Shown in pieces: positions 8,469 through 17,079 of a DNA stretch of 64,000 nt. A model generated the notes under the pieces. The model was not told the DNA's origin. It did no database searches and saw only the letters and a program-made list of their open reading frames with translations. The stretch's first letter is position 1. The number at the start of each line of letters is the position of its first letter. The stretch is from Bacillus_BD sp963787345 (GTDB lineage Bacteria > Bacillota > Bacilli > Bacillales > Cytobacillaceae), in the NCBI GenBank assembly GCA_963787345.1, contig CAWBCW010000005.1, forward strand, positions 62,001 through 126,000, in the 5' to 3' direction. Position numbers and translations under genes: made by a program.

Positions 8469-9254
8469 ATGCATTATTTTTCTCTATTTTTTCAATACGC
8501 CTCTCAATATTTAAAAACAAGGTTAACCTATCGAGTTGATTCAGTGATTGAAATCTTATCCGACTTATTATCACAGGGGGTTAATTTAATTTTTATCCTT
8601 GTTGTGTTTGGTCATACAGGGTTGTTAGGGGGCTGGAGCCGAGAAGAGATCATTTTTATTTACGGTTTTTTCCTTGTCCCCTATGCATTGTTTTCTTCCT
8701 TTTTTAACATTTGGGATTTTAATGAACGCTATATCGTTAAGGGTGAAATGGATCGAGTCTTAACCCGTCCCGTTCATAGTCTTTTTCAAATTATTATGGA
8801 ACGGATGGAGTTAGAATCGTTATTTGGAGTCATTACAGGGATTCTCGTCATGAGCTATGCGGGAACAGAGCTTGGAATAACCTTTACCGCATATGATGTC
8901 TTCATTTTCATCCTTATGGTATTGGGTGGCATGTTGATTTATGGGGGAGTTTTTATTTCCCTTGCTTCCATCGGCTTTTGGTCTGACAGCCGAACCGATA
9001 TTATGCCAATGATGTATAACATTTCAAACTATGGCAGGTATCCTGTTGATATTTATCATAAAGCGATTCGCTTTGTGTTAACGTGGATATTACCCTTTGC
9101 CTTTGTAGGAGTCTATCCTGCCTCTTATTTTTTAAATAAAGAGGAATGGTATGGATACGCCTTCTTAACACCTGTAATGGGAATCTTGGTCTTCAGTCTT
9201 TCCGTCTTCCTTTGGAATACAGGTGTGAAAAAATATCGAGGAGCAGGGAATTAA
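8469..9254 (+). CDS. ABC-2 type exporter permease, second subunit
   Basis: The 261-residue membrane protein is the third gene of the exporter operon and starts three bases after the first permease stops, with AAGGAGG at the end of that gene as its ribosome site. It has about six hydrophobic helices and the cytoplasmic motif YIVKGEMDRVLTRPVHSLFQ, equivalent to the coupling helix of the partner. The PVDIYHKAIRFVLTWILPFA segment is typical of DUF990 permeases. The operon ends in the hairpin at 9255-9279. Confidence 0.85.
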   Translation: MHYFSLFFQYASQYLKTRLTYRVDSVIEILSDLLSQGVNLIFILVVFGHTGLLGGWSREEIIFIYGFFLVPYALFSSFFNIWDFNERYIVKGEMDRVLTRPVHSLFQIIMERMELESLFGVITGILVMSYAGTELGITFTAYDVFIFILMVLGGMLIYGGVFISLASIGFWSDSRTDIMPMMYNISNYGRYPVDIYHKAIRFVLTWILPFAFVGVYPASYFLNKEEWYGYAFLTPVMGILVFSLSVFLWNTGVKKYRGAGN

Positions 9255-9279
9255 CTGTAAGGTGCCAGGCGCCTTACAG
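9255..9279 (+). terminator. Intrinsic terminator of the ABC exporter operon
   Basis: CTGTAAGGTGCC and GGCGCCTTACAG form a 12-base-pair stem around one A, followed by CTTCTTT. It is one of the GGTGCC-type hairpins in this window. Confidence 0.7.
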
Positions 9280-9294
9280 CTTCTTTAGGATGAC

Positions 9295-10104
9295 CTATAT
9301 TCCATAAAGACTCAGAGTATTTTCACGAATTATCTTCGCAGCTTCAATTGTAGTAAACCTTTTCATTTCAGCAATCATCGCAATCGAATGCCACATCATA
9401 CGGGGATGAGTCATTTTCCCTGCAAATGGGCCTTCAAATGGCCACGGACCGTCTGTTTCAACCATCATTTGCTCGAGAGGATAACTATTAACTAACTTTT
9501 GAATTTTTTCCTTATAAACAATTTCAGGTGTCACAGATATAAAATAACCGTTTTCCACCATACGAGCAATTGTCAGGTCATCCCCCTTAAACCAATGGAA
9601 ATGGGCGTTTGAGACAGAATACTTTTCCAAAAGGTCGCATACAAGCGAAGCATCATCATAGACTGCGTGAAGAATAATCGGCTTTTGCCATCTTTTAGCT
9701 AATTGTATAAATACCTCAAGTAACTCAATGTACTGACCATACTGGTATTGAGAGACATCCCCGCTTTGTCTTAAATAATAAGGCAAACCAACTTCTCCAA
9801 TTGCAATCATGTCTTCTAGATGCTTAAACATCCATTCCGTAAGAGAATTCATTTCATCATCGGTTGGCAGATTTTGCTCAGGATGGTAGCCAAAGGCTGG
9901 TTTTACCTTCTCATACGTTTTTGATAGGTGGAGATTACGTTTACATGACTGGAGATTAGTTGAAACGGTTAACAGCCCGTCAATTTCGTCGGTGTCTTTC
10001 ACCATACGCTCTATTTCACTATTTTTATATTGATCTAAATGAATATGCGCATCAACTATTTGATAATTTGGCCGCCTGATACCTTCCGATTCTTGTAAAT
10101 TCAT
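9295..10104 (-). CDS. TatD-family metal-dependent hydrolase
   Basis: This is a 269-residue TIM-barrel hydrolase of the TatD family, whose members are Mg-dependent nucleases or related phosphoesterases. Metal ligands are visible in order: VDAHIHLDQY, IAIGEVGLPYY, PIILHAVYDD, AHFHWFKGDD and MVETDGPWPF. The ATG at 10104 was chosen because it lies four bases after the stop of the HPr kinase paralogue; an upstream start at 10161 would overlap that gene by 53 bases without a ribosome site. The close coupling suggests one transcript and perhaps a joint function. The substrate is unknown. Confidence 0.82.
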   Translation of the reverse strand: MNLQESEGIRRPNYQIVDAHIHLDQYKNSEIERMVKDTDEIDGLLTVSTNLQSCKRNLHLSKTYEKVKPAFGYHPEQNLPTDDEMNSLTEWMFKHLEDMIAIGEVGLPYYLRQSGDVSQYQYGQYIELLEVFIQLAKRWQKPIILHAVYDDASLVCDLLEKYSVSNAHFHWFKGDDLTIARMVENGYFISVTPEIVYKEKIQKLVNSYPLEQMMVETDGPWPFEGPFAGKMTHPRMMWHSIAMIAEMKRFTTIEAAKIIRENTLSLYGI

Positions 10105-10108
10105 TGTT

Positions 10109-11050
10109 TTAAATTTTCTCAAATTCAGCTTCCAGTCGACTATAGAAGTCTTCTGCTGCACTGTATCCCTGTTGTCTTAAAAACCAATTATTCGCAGCTG
10201 CCTCGATGAGTCCGGCTACATCGCGTCCAGGTTGAAGTTGAATTTCCATTGATGGAATTTTGACTCCTAGATAATCTGTGTATTTCGGCTCTTGTTCTAA
10301 ATCATTATACAGAGCATTTTTCTCCCATTTTGTTAAAAGTATTTCAAGAGCAATACGTGTTTCATTTTGAAAAGCCTTTTGTCCATACGAACGAACGACA
10401 TTTAACAAACCGATGCTGCGCAGGGCTAAAAATTCCTTCGTTTTCTCATCATGAGTCCCTAGCAGTGTTTGAGTACTCAACTTTTTTAATACGACAATAT
10501 CGTCAGCAACTAAACGATGCCCCCTTCCAATTAAGGTGTGAGCGGTTTCACTTTTTCCAACGCCTGAGTCGCCTCGAATTAAAATGCCAATCCCATATAC
10601 ATTGACACAAACTCCATGTACCGCAATTTGAGGCGCTAATTCTTTAATCATAAATGCATCAAGTTTTGCCATAAAGTCAGTCGTGTTTGTAGGTTTATTC
10701 GTTAATAGCAAAGGGATATTATGTTCTCTGCAATGTTGAGTCAAATAAGTGAGTCCCTCTTCACCAGCTGTAACAATGAAACATGGCGGATGGTATTGAA
10801 CGATATTTCCAATTCGCGCTTTACGTTCCTCATGACTTAATTTATGCAGATAGGTCACTTCTTTAATTCCTAAAATTTGAACTCGTTCCGTCGGAAAAAA
10901 GTCAAAATGACCGACAAATTCCAATCCTGGACGATGAGATCTTGCCTGTGTTATTTTTCTTAGCAGTTGGTTCTCCCCAACTAATACTTTTAATGAGAAT
11001 TTATTAACTAACAAATCTATGGTTAATTTTTTCACCTTAATTTTCACCAT
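10109..11050 (-). CDS. HPr kinase/phosphorylase paralogue
   Basis: The 313-residue protein has the two-domain layout of HprK: an N-terminal domain with RPGLEFVGHFDFFPTERVQI, and a kinase core with AVHG (His145), P-loop GDSGVGKSETA (160-170), HRLVADD and the C-terminal QPGRDVAGLIEAAANNW. HprK phosphorylates Ser46 of HPr in carbon catabolite control. The HprK signature EIRGLGIINVxxLFG is altered to ALRSIGLLNVVRSYG, losing the Glu. It lacks the usual lgt and ppaX neighbours and is coupled instead to a TatD hydrolase. It is probably a second copy whose target may not be HPr. The ATG at 11050 follows a weak GAGGAATG. Confidence 0.8.
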   Translation of the reverse strand: MVKIKVKKLTIDLLVNKFSLKVLVGENQLLRKITQARSHRPGLEFVGHFDFFPTERVQILGIKEVTYLHKLSHEERKARIGNIVQYHPPCFIVTAGEEGLTYLTQHCREHNIPLLLTNKPTNTTDFMAKLDAFMIKELAPQIAVHGVCVNVYGIGILIRGDSGVGKSETAHTLIGRGHRLVADDIVVLKKLSTQTLLGTHDEKTKEFLALRSIGLLNVVRSYGQKAFQNETRIALEILLTKWEKNALYNDLEQEPKYTDYLGVKIPSMEIQLQPGRDVAGLIEAAANNWFLRQQGYSAAEDFYSRLEAEFEKI

Positions 11051-11103
11051 TCCTCATAATCTAATAACCTAATTATACTTAAAAATAAGAAAAACAACAT
11101 TAA

Positions 11104-11147
11104 AAAAGTGCTAAGCATTATCCAACTGGATTTTGCCTTGCACTTTT
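11104..11147 (-). terminator. Intrinsic terminator of the Eis-like gene
   Basis: Read on the minus strand, AAAAGTGC pairs with GCACTTTT with an imperfect inner stem (TCCAGTTGGA apex), followed by a T run. It lies just after the stop at 11153. Confidence 0.7.
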
Positions 11148-11152
11148 CTCGC

Positions 11153-12364
11153 TTAAAAGTAATCTGAAAAATAAGGGGTATCCCGCTTAATGATACTTTC
11201 TAATCGCTGCACTAGTTTCTCGTCACCGTTTAATCGTCCAATCTCAGCTAGATAAGGAGGTCTTTTATAACTTAGTAACATCGTAGTCAAAGTCTGGATA
11301 TCTAAAGAAACCTCCGGTTGGTTTGTACTTGGTGAAAGCTTACCTTCCCCTGTCTTAGAGACATGTAAAGTGAAAATTCCTTTGTTCCAGTCTGCCATCG
11401 GATCATCTAATTCAATAGTGATCTCAGTTTCAGAATCCATTGCCTTAAAAGGATATTGGGAAATAAACTGCTCCGCATCGATGATTCTAGCCATATAATA
11501 AGGGGCTATCGTCTCTTTAATGTCTCCATCATCTAACCAAAATGCTAATGGTTCATCTGTAAATGTATTCCCTACTACTCTCGTTACCATGGAAAAATGG
11601 GCACTAATAAAACTCCAAAGTCCATTTCGGGCTTCTTGATGTAAATAAATCTTATCCTTAATATGCAACACATCTTTTGAAATCCAGTATAATAAATATC
11701 CTTGGGGTTCACGGTCACGATCATAATACACAGCTGCGGTTAATTCATCCAAATCCCATCTCCAATATTCATCCCAGGCCAATTCATTTCGAATCATAGC
11801 CGCATGTTGCCCCATTGAAAAGCGATGATAAACCTTCCGGATGTCCTGATGCTCCGTATGTAATCTCTCTATATAACCCGACACCTTTTTCAGTTGCGGG
11901 AGCTGAAAATCTCTGATTTCAAACGTCATTTTATCAGAAATAATTTCCCAGCCCTTCCGACGATAAAAAGGTAGCGAGTAGGGGTATAAATAAGAAATGG
12001 ATTGCTTTCTCTCTTTCATATCCTTTAAAGCATATTTCAATAATTTCTTCATAAGTCCCATATTGGCAAATTCAGGATATGTGCCAACCCCTGTCAGTCC
12101 ACCCATTTCAAAAATTTCCCCAAAAATATTGACCTTAAAAGGATAAACAGCTAATTGAGAAATTAACTTTTCACCGTCAAACCACCCTAATACTTCCGCT
12201 TGTTGAAGGACAGGCAATTTGGCTAATGCAATTTCCCTCGCCTCCCAACCAACTCGTTGTAAATCTTTATTGGTCACTTGAAAGACATAACGCAAAAGTT
12301 CATTAAATTGCTTTAGATGTTTTGGTTCCACCTTTCTCATTTCGAGCTTTTCGATTCGACTCAT
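11153..12364 (-). CDS. Eis-like GNAT N-acetyltransferase
   Basis: The 403-residue protein fits the Eis family: two GNAT-type halves and a C-terminal SCP2-like domain. The acetyl-CoA-binding GNAT core is seen around GGLTGVGTYPEFANMGLMKK, followed by YLYPYSLPFYRRKGWE. The protein ends in YFSDYF; in Eis the C-terminal carboxylate acts as general acid/base. Eis enzymes acetylate amines, including aminoglycosides in mycobacteria; the substrate here is unknown. ATG 12364 follows TTTTGGAGG at 8 bases; a TTG 15 bases upstream lies in the ribosome site itself and is rejected. The gene is monocistronic. Confidence 0.85.
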   Translation of the reverse strand: MSRIEKLEMRKVEPKHLKQFNELLRYVFQVTNKDLQRVGWEAREIALAKLPVLQQAEVLGWFDGEKLISQLAVYPFKVNIFGEIFEMGGLTGVGTYPEFANMGLMKKLLKYALKDMKERKQSISYLYPYSLPFYRRKGWEIISDKMTFEIRDFQLPQLKKVSGYIERLHTEHQDIRKVYHRFSMGQHAAMIRNELAWDEYWRWDLDELTAAVYYDRDREPQGYLLYWISKDVLHIKDKIYLHQEARNGLWSFISAHFSMVTRVVGNTFTDEPLAFWLDDGDIKETIAPYYMARIIDAEQFISQYPFKAMDSETEITIELDDPMADWNKGIFTLHVSKTGEGKLSPSTNQPEVSLDIQTLTTMLLSYKRPPYLAEIGRLNGDEKLVQRLESIIKRDTPYFSDYF

Positions 12365-12570
12365 TGGGGTAACCTCCAAAAGGAAATGTGTTTGCTAAAT
12401 CGTTTACTACTAACTTTCGAGTTTCTAATTCATTTTATACCCTCTTCACCTTTTAATCCTCCTATTTTTGGCAGGTCCTTGACGCCCAAATTGGAATATG
12501 GTGGTTTACAATTTTCTTTTTCATTATATAATTAGTATTGTTCAGTGTAAATTTCTGCTGAAGAAAGTTA

Positions 12571-12682
12571 AAAGTTACAAGTGGATTTGTAACAAGTGGA
12601 TTTTTGAGTTTATAACAACTTTTTCGCCACTCCTCTTTTTAAAAGATGAGTGGCTTTTATTATGACTGCAAGGAGGGTTTGT
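12571..12682 (+). promoter_or_regulatory. Leader with terminator hairpin before the EamA transporter gene
   Basis: A hairpin GCCACTC/GAGTGGC (12626-12654) followed by TTTTATTATG looks like an intrinsic terminator but lies only about 17 bases upstream of the AGGAGGG ribosome site of the transporter gene. Just before it is a near-exact direct repeat, GTTACAAGTGGATTT and GTAACAAGTGGATTT (12574-12603). No gene on the plus strand precedes it, so it may be an attenuator. I do not recognise a known riboswitch class. Confidence 0.45.
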
Positions 12683-13594
12683 ATGGGACTTTGGAGATAT
12701 GCATTGCTCGTATTTATCGGAGGTTGTTCTTATGGTATGATTTCAACCTTTGTTAAAATCGCATACAACGAAGGATACAGTGTAAATGATGTCACTGGAT
12801 CTCAATACTTTTTTGGAGCCGTTATGCTTTGGATTGCTACAATCATTATGCGTAAATGGCGTCATCTCTCTTTTAAACAATGGTTGATTTTGCTTGTTAG
12901 CGGAATCCCTATGGGAGCTACAGGAATTTTTTATAATCAATCTCTTCAATATGTTAATGCTTCGTTAGCAATTATTTTATTATTGCAATTTACATGGATA
13001 GGAATTATATTGCAATATCTTTTTGATCGAAAGAAACCAACAAGCCAAAATATAATAGCCACGGTAATCATTCTCATTGGCTCAGTACTTGCTTCTAATT
13101 TATTAGGGAACACGATCACGATGTCATGGGCTGGTATCGGTTGGGGACTATTATCTGGATTATCCTTTGCTTCTTTTATCTATATAAGCGGCAAATCCAG
13201 CATTCCTGTACACCCGATCAAGAAAAGCGCGATTATGTGTACGGGTGGCGCCCTTTTCATCTTTATTTTCTTACCACCAACTTTTTTAGTAAATGGTTCT
13301 CTTACCGAAGGGCTGCTTCCATTCTCACTTTATTTTGCATTCTTTGGATCCCTTTTACCACCATTATTATTTAATATCGGAATGCCAAAAGTTGGGAGTG
13401 CTCTAGGAAATATTTTAAGTGCTTCTGAACTTCCAACAGCCGTATTCATGTCAACTGTTATCTTAAAAGAACCTGTCACACTATACCAATGGATAGGTGT
13501 GATCATTATCCTTGTCGGGATCGCCTTTCCAGCCTTTCGAAAAATGGGCCGTAATCAACTTAAAGAAGATAACCGAAAAAGTACAGCTACTTAA
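12683..13594 (+). CDS. EamA/DMT-family transporter
   Basis: The 303-residue protein consists of ten hydrophobic segments in two repeated halves, the hallmark of EamA drug/metabolite transporters. The second half ends in the family segment SASELPTAVFMSTVILKEPV followed by QWIGVIIILVGIAF. Substrates of this family are metabolites or amino acids and cannot be assigned from sequence. The ATG at 12683 follows AGGAGGG at 5 bases; an upstream ATG at 12650 lies inside the leader hairpin and is rejected. It is a single-gene unit whose leader may control it. Confidence 0.82.
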   Translation: MGLWRYALLVFIGGCSYGMISTFVKIAYNEGYSVNDVTGSQYFFGAVMLWIATIIMRKWRHLSFKQWLILLVSGIPMGATGIFYNQSLQYVNASLAIILLLQFTWIGIILQYLFDRKKPTSQNIIATVIILIGSVLASNLLGNTITMSWAGIGWGLLSGLSFASFIYISGKSSIPVHPIKKSAIMCTGGALFIFIFLPPTFLVNGSLTEGLLPFSLYFAFFGSLLPPLLFNIGMPKVGSALGNILSASELPTAVFMSTVILKEPVTLYQWIGVIIILVGIAFPAFRKMGRNQLKEDNRKSTAT

Positions 13595-13736
13595 AGCGTG
13601 CGGGCCACCTTCCGCAACTTGAAAGATGAATTGCTTTTTTCAGCGAAAAAACAGGTACTAGCAATTATCTATACGTTATTCTATAATAATTTTATTCAAT
13701 AGGATAAAACAATAAAGAAATGGAGCAGTCATTAAA

Positions 13737-14300
13737 TTGATTTTATTAATAGATAACTATGATTCATTTACATTTAACTTAGTTCAATATGTTCAAAAAA
13801 TTGGCGAGGAAGTTATTGTTCTTCGAAATGACCAAGTTACGATAGAAAACATTGAAAACTTAAAACCAGATCATTTGCTTATTTCTCCTGGACCTGGAAA
13901 CCCTAATACAGCGGGAATCTGCTTAGATGTTGTCAATACGTTTTATCAAAGAATCCCCATTTTGGGAGTATGCTTAGGGCATCAAATTATCGCTCAAGCC
14001 TTTGGCGGCATTGTCAGAAAGGCAAGCCAACCTATGCATGGGAAAATTTCTCAAATAGATCACGACCAAACACAAATTTTTCATGAAATACCATCACCGT
14101 TGCAAGTGACAAGATATCATTCATTAGTTGTAGATGAAGAGACTCTGCCTGACTGTCTCGAAATTAGTGCAAAAAGTGAAGATGGAGATATCATGGCGAT
14201 CCGACATAAAGAGTTCAACGTGGAAGGCGTTCAATTCCACCCTGAAGCTATCTTGACTGAAAATGGACTAAATATGATACAAAACTTTTTCAACAAATAA
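13737..14300 (+). CDS. pabA: Aminodeoxychorismate/anthranilate synthase glutamine amidotransferase
   Basis: The 187-residue class-I glutamine amidotransferase supplies ammonia from glutamine to the chorismate enzyme encoded next. The catalytic triad is visible: Cys in GVCLGHQIIAQ and His/Glu in VQFHPEAILTENG; LISPGPGNP and NYDSFTFNLVQYV are family motifs. The gene starts with TTG at 13737 after GGAG. It is followed after 29 bases by the fused pabB-pabC gene, so its role is p-aminobenzoate synthesis for folate. In many Bacillus this subunit also serves tryptophan synthesis; no trp genes are nearby. Confidence 0.88.
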   Translation: MILLIDNYDSFTFNLVQYVQKIGEEVIVLRNDQVTIENIENLKPDHLLISPGPGNPNTAGICLDVVNTFYQRIPILGVCLGHQIIAQAFGGIVRKASQPMHGKISQIDHDQTQIFHEIPSPLQVTRYHSLVVDEETLPDCLEISAKSEDGDIMAIRHKEFNVEGVQFHPEAILTENGLNMIQNFFNK

Positions 14301-14329
14301 ATCAAGATCCTAAACAGAGGTACATAAAA

Positions 14330-16081
14330 ATGAAAACAAAACGAAATCAAAGAGAACCACTATTATCTTTTGAATTTGCCACTAGTACAGGTGAAATCAA
14401 GCCGCTTACCTTTCAAAATCCCATTCAATTGATTACTGCTCATACAATTGAAGAGGTCTTGCCTTGCTTTCAACTCATTCAGAATGCGATAGACGAGGGC
14501 TATTATGCTGCTGGGTTTTTATCCTATGAATGCGCACCAGCATTTGATCAAGCTTATACGGTTAGAAATGAACAAAAAATGCCCTTATTATGGTTTGGAA
14601 TCTTTTCAGAACCGGAACATTTGTCATTAAGTAGCGAGGGCAGCTATACGATGGCCGATTGGAAACCATCAGTTGACATGGATGAGTATGAATCATGTAT
14701 CAACTCCATTAAACAATCCATTGAAGACGGAGATACTTATCAGACAAACTATACGATTCGTCTCCATTCTAATTTCCAAGGTGATGATATCGCTTTTTTT
14801 GAGGATTTAAAGAAAGCACAAACCTCAGATTATTGTGCTTATATTAATACAGGTGATCATCGTATATTGTCTGCTTCTCCAGAATTATTTTTCCATTTAA
14901 AAGATCAGCACATTACAACTCGTCCGATGAAAGGAACGATTAAAAGAGGAAATTCATTTGCAGAAGATGAGGCAAATGCGAATTGGCTTTATCACTCGGA
15001 AAAAAATCGTGCTGAAAATGTCATGATCGTTGATTTGCTCCGAAATGACTTAGGCATAATCGCAGAGACAGGCACTGTTCATGTCCCAAAATTATTTGAG
15101 ATTGAACAGTACCCAACCGTTCATCAAATGACATCAACAATTGAGGCAAAAATAGCAGCTAATACCCCATTGTTTGATATTTTTAAAGCTTTGTTTCCAT
15201 GCGGATCGATTACAGGTGCACCAAAAATCAGCACAATGAATATTATTGCTAACTTAGAGAATACACCTCGTGAAGTGTATTGTGGAACTATCGGTTATAT
15301 TACACCAAACCGCGAAGCCATTTTTAATGTGCCTATCCGAACAGTGATCATTGATCAACAATCAGGAATGGCAACATATGGAGTTGGTGGCGGAATTACA
15401 TGGGATTCTACTGCTGAAGGCGAGTATGATGAAGTCCTTACAAAAGCAAATGTACTGAAGAAAGAGACCCCTGCCTTTCAATTGCTAGAGAGCCTTTTAT
15501 TAAAAGATGGAGAGTATTTCCTACTCCATAAACATCTCAAACGTCTTGAAAACTCAGCAAAGTACTTTGGCTTCTCTTTTCGTTTAGACGATGCCGATCG
15601 AATTTTACATGATTTTGCTAATCAAAATCAACAGGGTGAATTTAAAGTTCGTTCCCTGTTAGACAAAAATGGAGAAATCACTGTAGAGGCTCAACCGATC
15701 GGACAGCCAACTAGGCCGTTACAAGTCACACTAAGTGATGAACCCATTAATAAAGATAATCCATTTTTATATCATAAAACGACAAACAGAGCGGTCTATT
15801 CTTACTTCCAAAAGAAACACCCCGATGTATTTGATGTACTTATTTGGAATGAGGATCAAGAATTGACCGAGTTTACGAATGGTAATTTGGTCTTGGAAAT
15901 GGACGGAATGTATTTTACACCGCCTGTCAAAAGCGGTTTACTCGCAGGTACCTATCGTGAAGAATTATTAGAAGAGGGAAAAATTCAAGAAAAGGAATTA
16001 ACCGTGGCAGACTTAAAGAATTGTCAAAAAATATGGTTTATCAACAGTGTCCGCAAATGGGTCGATGTTGAACTAATTTAA
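14330..16081 (+). CDS. Fused aminodeoxychorismate synthase component I and aminodeoxychorismate lyase
   Basis: A 583-residue fusion of PabB and PabC. Residues 1 to about 380 are the chorismate-binding PabB half, with FLSYECAPAFDQAY, PMKGTIKRG, ENVMIVDLLRNDLG, CGSITGAPKISTMNI and GVGGGITWDS. Residues about 385-583 are a class-IV aminotransferase-fold lyase, with FLLHKHLKRLENSAKYFGF, the likely PLP lysine in YHKTTNR, ELTEFTNGNLV and PPVKSGLLAGTYRE. Together with the preceding subunit it converts chorismate and glutamine to p-aminobenzoate. The ATG follows AGAGGT. A strong terminator closes the two-gene operon. Confidence 0.9.
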   Translation: MKTKRNQREPLLSFEFATSTGEIKPLTFQNPIQLITAHTIEEVLPCFQLIQNAIDEGYYAAGFLSYECAPAFDQAYTVRNEQKMPLLWFGIFSEPEHLSLSSEGSYTMADWKPSVDMDEYESCINSIKQSIEDGDTYQTNYTIRLHSNFQGDDIAFFEDLKKAQTSDYCAYINTGDHRILSASPELFFHLKDQHITTRPMKGTIKRGNSFAEDEANANWLYHSEKNRAENVMIVDLLRNDLGIIAETGTVHVPKLFEIEQYPTVHQMTSTIEAKIAANTPLFDIFKALFPCGSITGAPKISTMNIIANLENTPREVYCGTIGYITPNREAIFNVPIRTVIIDQQSGMATYGVGGGITWDSTAEGEYDEVLTKANVLKKETPAFQLLESLLLKDGEYFLLHKHLKRLENSAKYFGFSFRLDDADRILHDFANQNQQGEFKVRSLLDKNGEITVEAQPIGQPTRPLQVTLSDEPINKDNPFLYHKTTNRAVYSYFQKKHPDVFDVLIWNEDQELTEFTNGNLVLEMDGMYFTPPVKSGLLAGTYREELLEEGKIQEKELTVADLKNCQKIWFINSVRKWVDVELI

Positions 16082-16083
16082 GC

Positions 16084-16121
16084 GGTTCCAGGACCTTCCA
16101 TAAAATGGAGGGCCCTGGACC
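16084..16121. terminator. Intrinsic terminator between pabBC and the DsbA-like gene
   Basis: GGTTCCAGGACCTTCCA and TGGAGGGCCCTGGACC pair around TAAAA and are followed by CTTTTCTATTTTTC. The genes are convergent and both may use it. Confidence 0.8.
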
Positions 16122-16125
16122 TTTT

Positions 16126-16824
16126 CTATTTTTCTGGTATTTCACAGCCATTTTCATCACAATTAAGTCCATCTTCACTATTTAATGTGACAAGCTTTTC
16201 TTCTGCAATTACTTGTTTCAATGCTTGTACAAATGTCTCGGTTGGTTGTGCACCAGTTAGCGTATACTTTTGATTAATAAGGAAAAATGGTACACCTGTA
16301 ACACCATACTGCTTCGCCATTTGCACATCATTCCGAACAACATCAGCCATCTCGTCGCTTGCAAGCATATTTTGAACTTCTTCCCTATTGAGACCGACTT
16401 CGACAGCCAATTCTGTAAGTGTTTCATAGTCCCCAATATGTTTGGATTCAGTAAAATAAGCATACAAAATTCGTTCGACTATCTCTTTCATCAGGCCTTT
16501 TGTTTTCGCATACATTGTTAAGCGATGGGCATCAAAAGTATTCGTCAAAATTAACGTATCCATCTGAAAATCTAATCCAACTTCTTTTGCCATCCTTACG
16601 ACATTCTCTATATTTGCTTTCGCTTGTTCTATACCCATGCCGTATTTCTTCGCTAAACTTTCGTACATATTTTCTTGAACATCTTTTTTCATCGTTGGAT
16701 CCAATTCATAGCAACGATATGTCACTTCAATTGGATGGTCTATTTGCTTAATCGCGTCCTCCAGACGTCGTTTCCCAATATAGCAAAATGGGCAAGCAAA
16801 ATCTGTCCACATTTCAATATGCAT
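16126..16824 (-). CDS. DsbA/FrnE-like oxidoreductase
   Basis: A 232-residue thioredoxin-fold protein of the FrnE branch of DsbA. The active site WTDFACPFCYIGKRRLEDAI has CPFC at residues 11-14, and the cis-proline loop is GVTGVPFFLINQKY. There is no signal peptide, so it acts in the cytoplasm, unlike classical DsbA. The helical insertion between the two halves and the tail (CDENGC, IPEK) with two more cysteines fit the family, which includes B. subtilis YwbO and deinococcal FrnE. A role in thiol or oxidative stress is plausible. The ATG follows CAGGAGG. Confidence 0.85.
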   Translation of the reverse strand: MHIEMWTDFACPFCYIGKRRLEDAIKQIDHPIEVTYRCYELDPTMKKDVQENMYESLAKKYGMGIEQAKANIENVVRMAKEVGLDFQMDTLILTNTFDAHRLTMYAKTKGLMKEIVERILYAYFTESKHIGDYETLTELAVEVGLNREEVQNMLASDEMADVVRNDVQMAKQYGVTGVPFFLINQKYTLTGAQPTETFVQALKQVIAEEKLVTLNSEDGLNCDENGCEIPEK

Positions 16825-17079
16825 CGAATTACCTCCTGTTTAATAAATCTTTCATTATTATACGGGAGAAGACTATATTTTACACATGATATGCCTTCAA
16901 TAGGACAGGAATAATCCCCCTTTGCAACTTAAGGGTTAGCGATAATTTTATTATGCAAACTTAGTAAAACCATAACTTTTGCTTGTATTCTGCTTTACTA
17001 TGTATAGCTTTTTCACCTATTATGGATAAGAGACGTTAATACATACTATCTGATGAATCGTATAAGGGGAATCTTCTTA

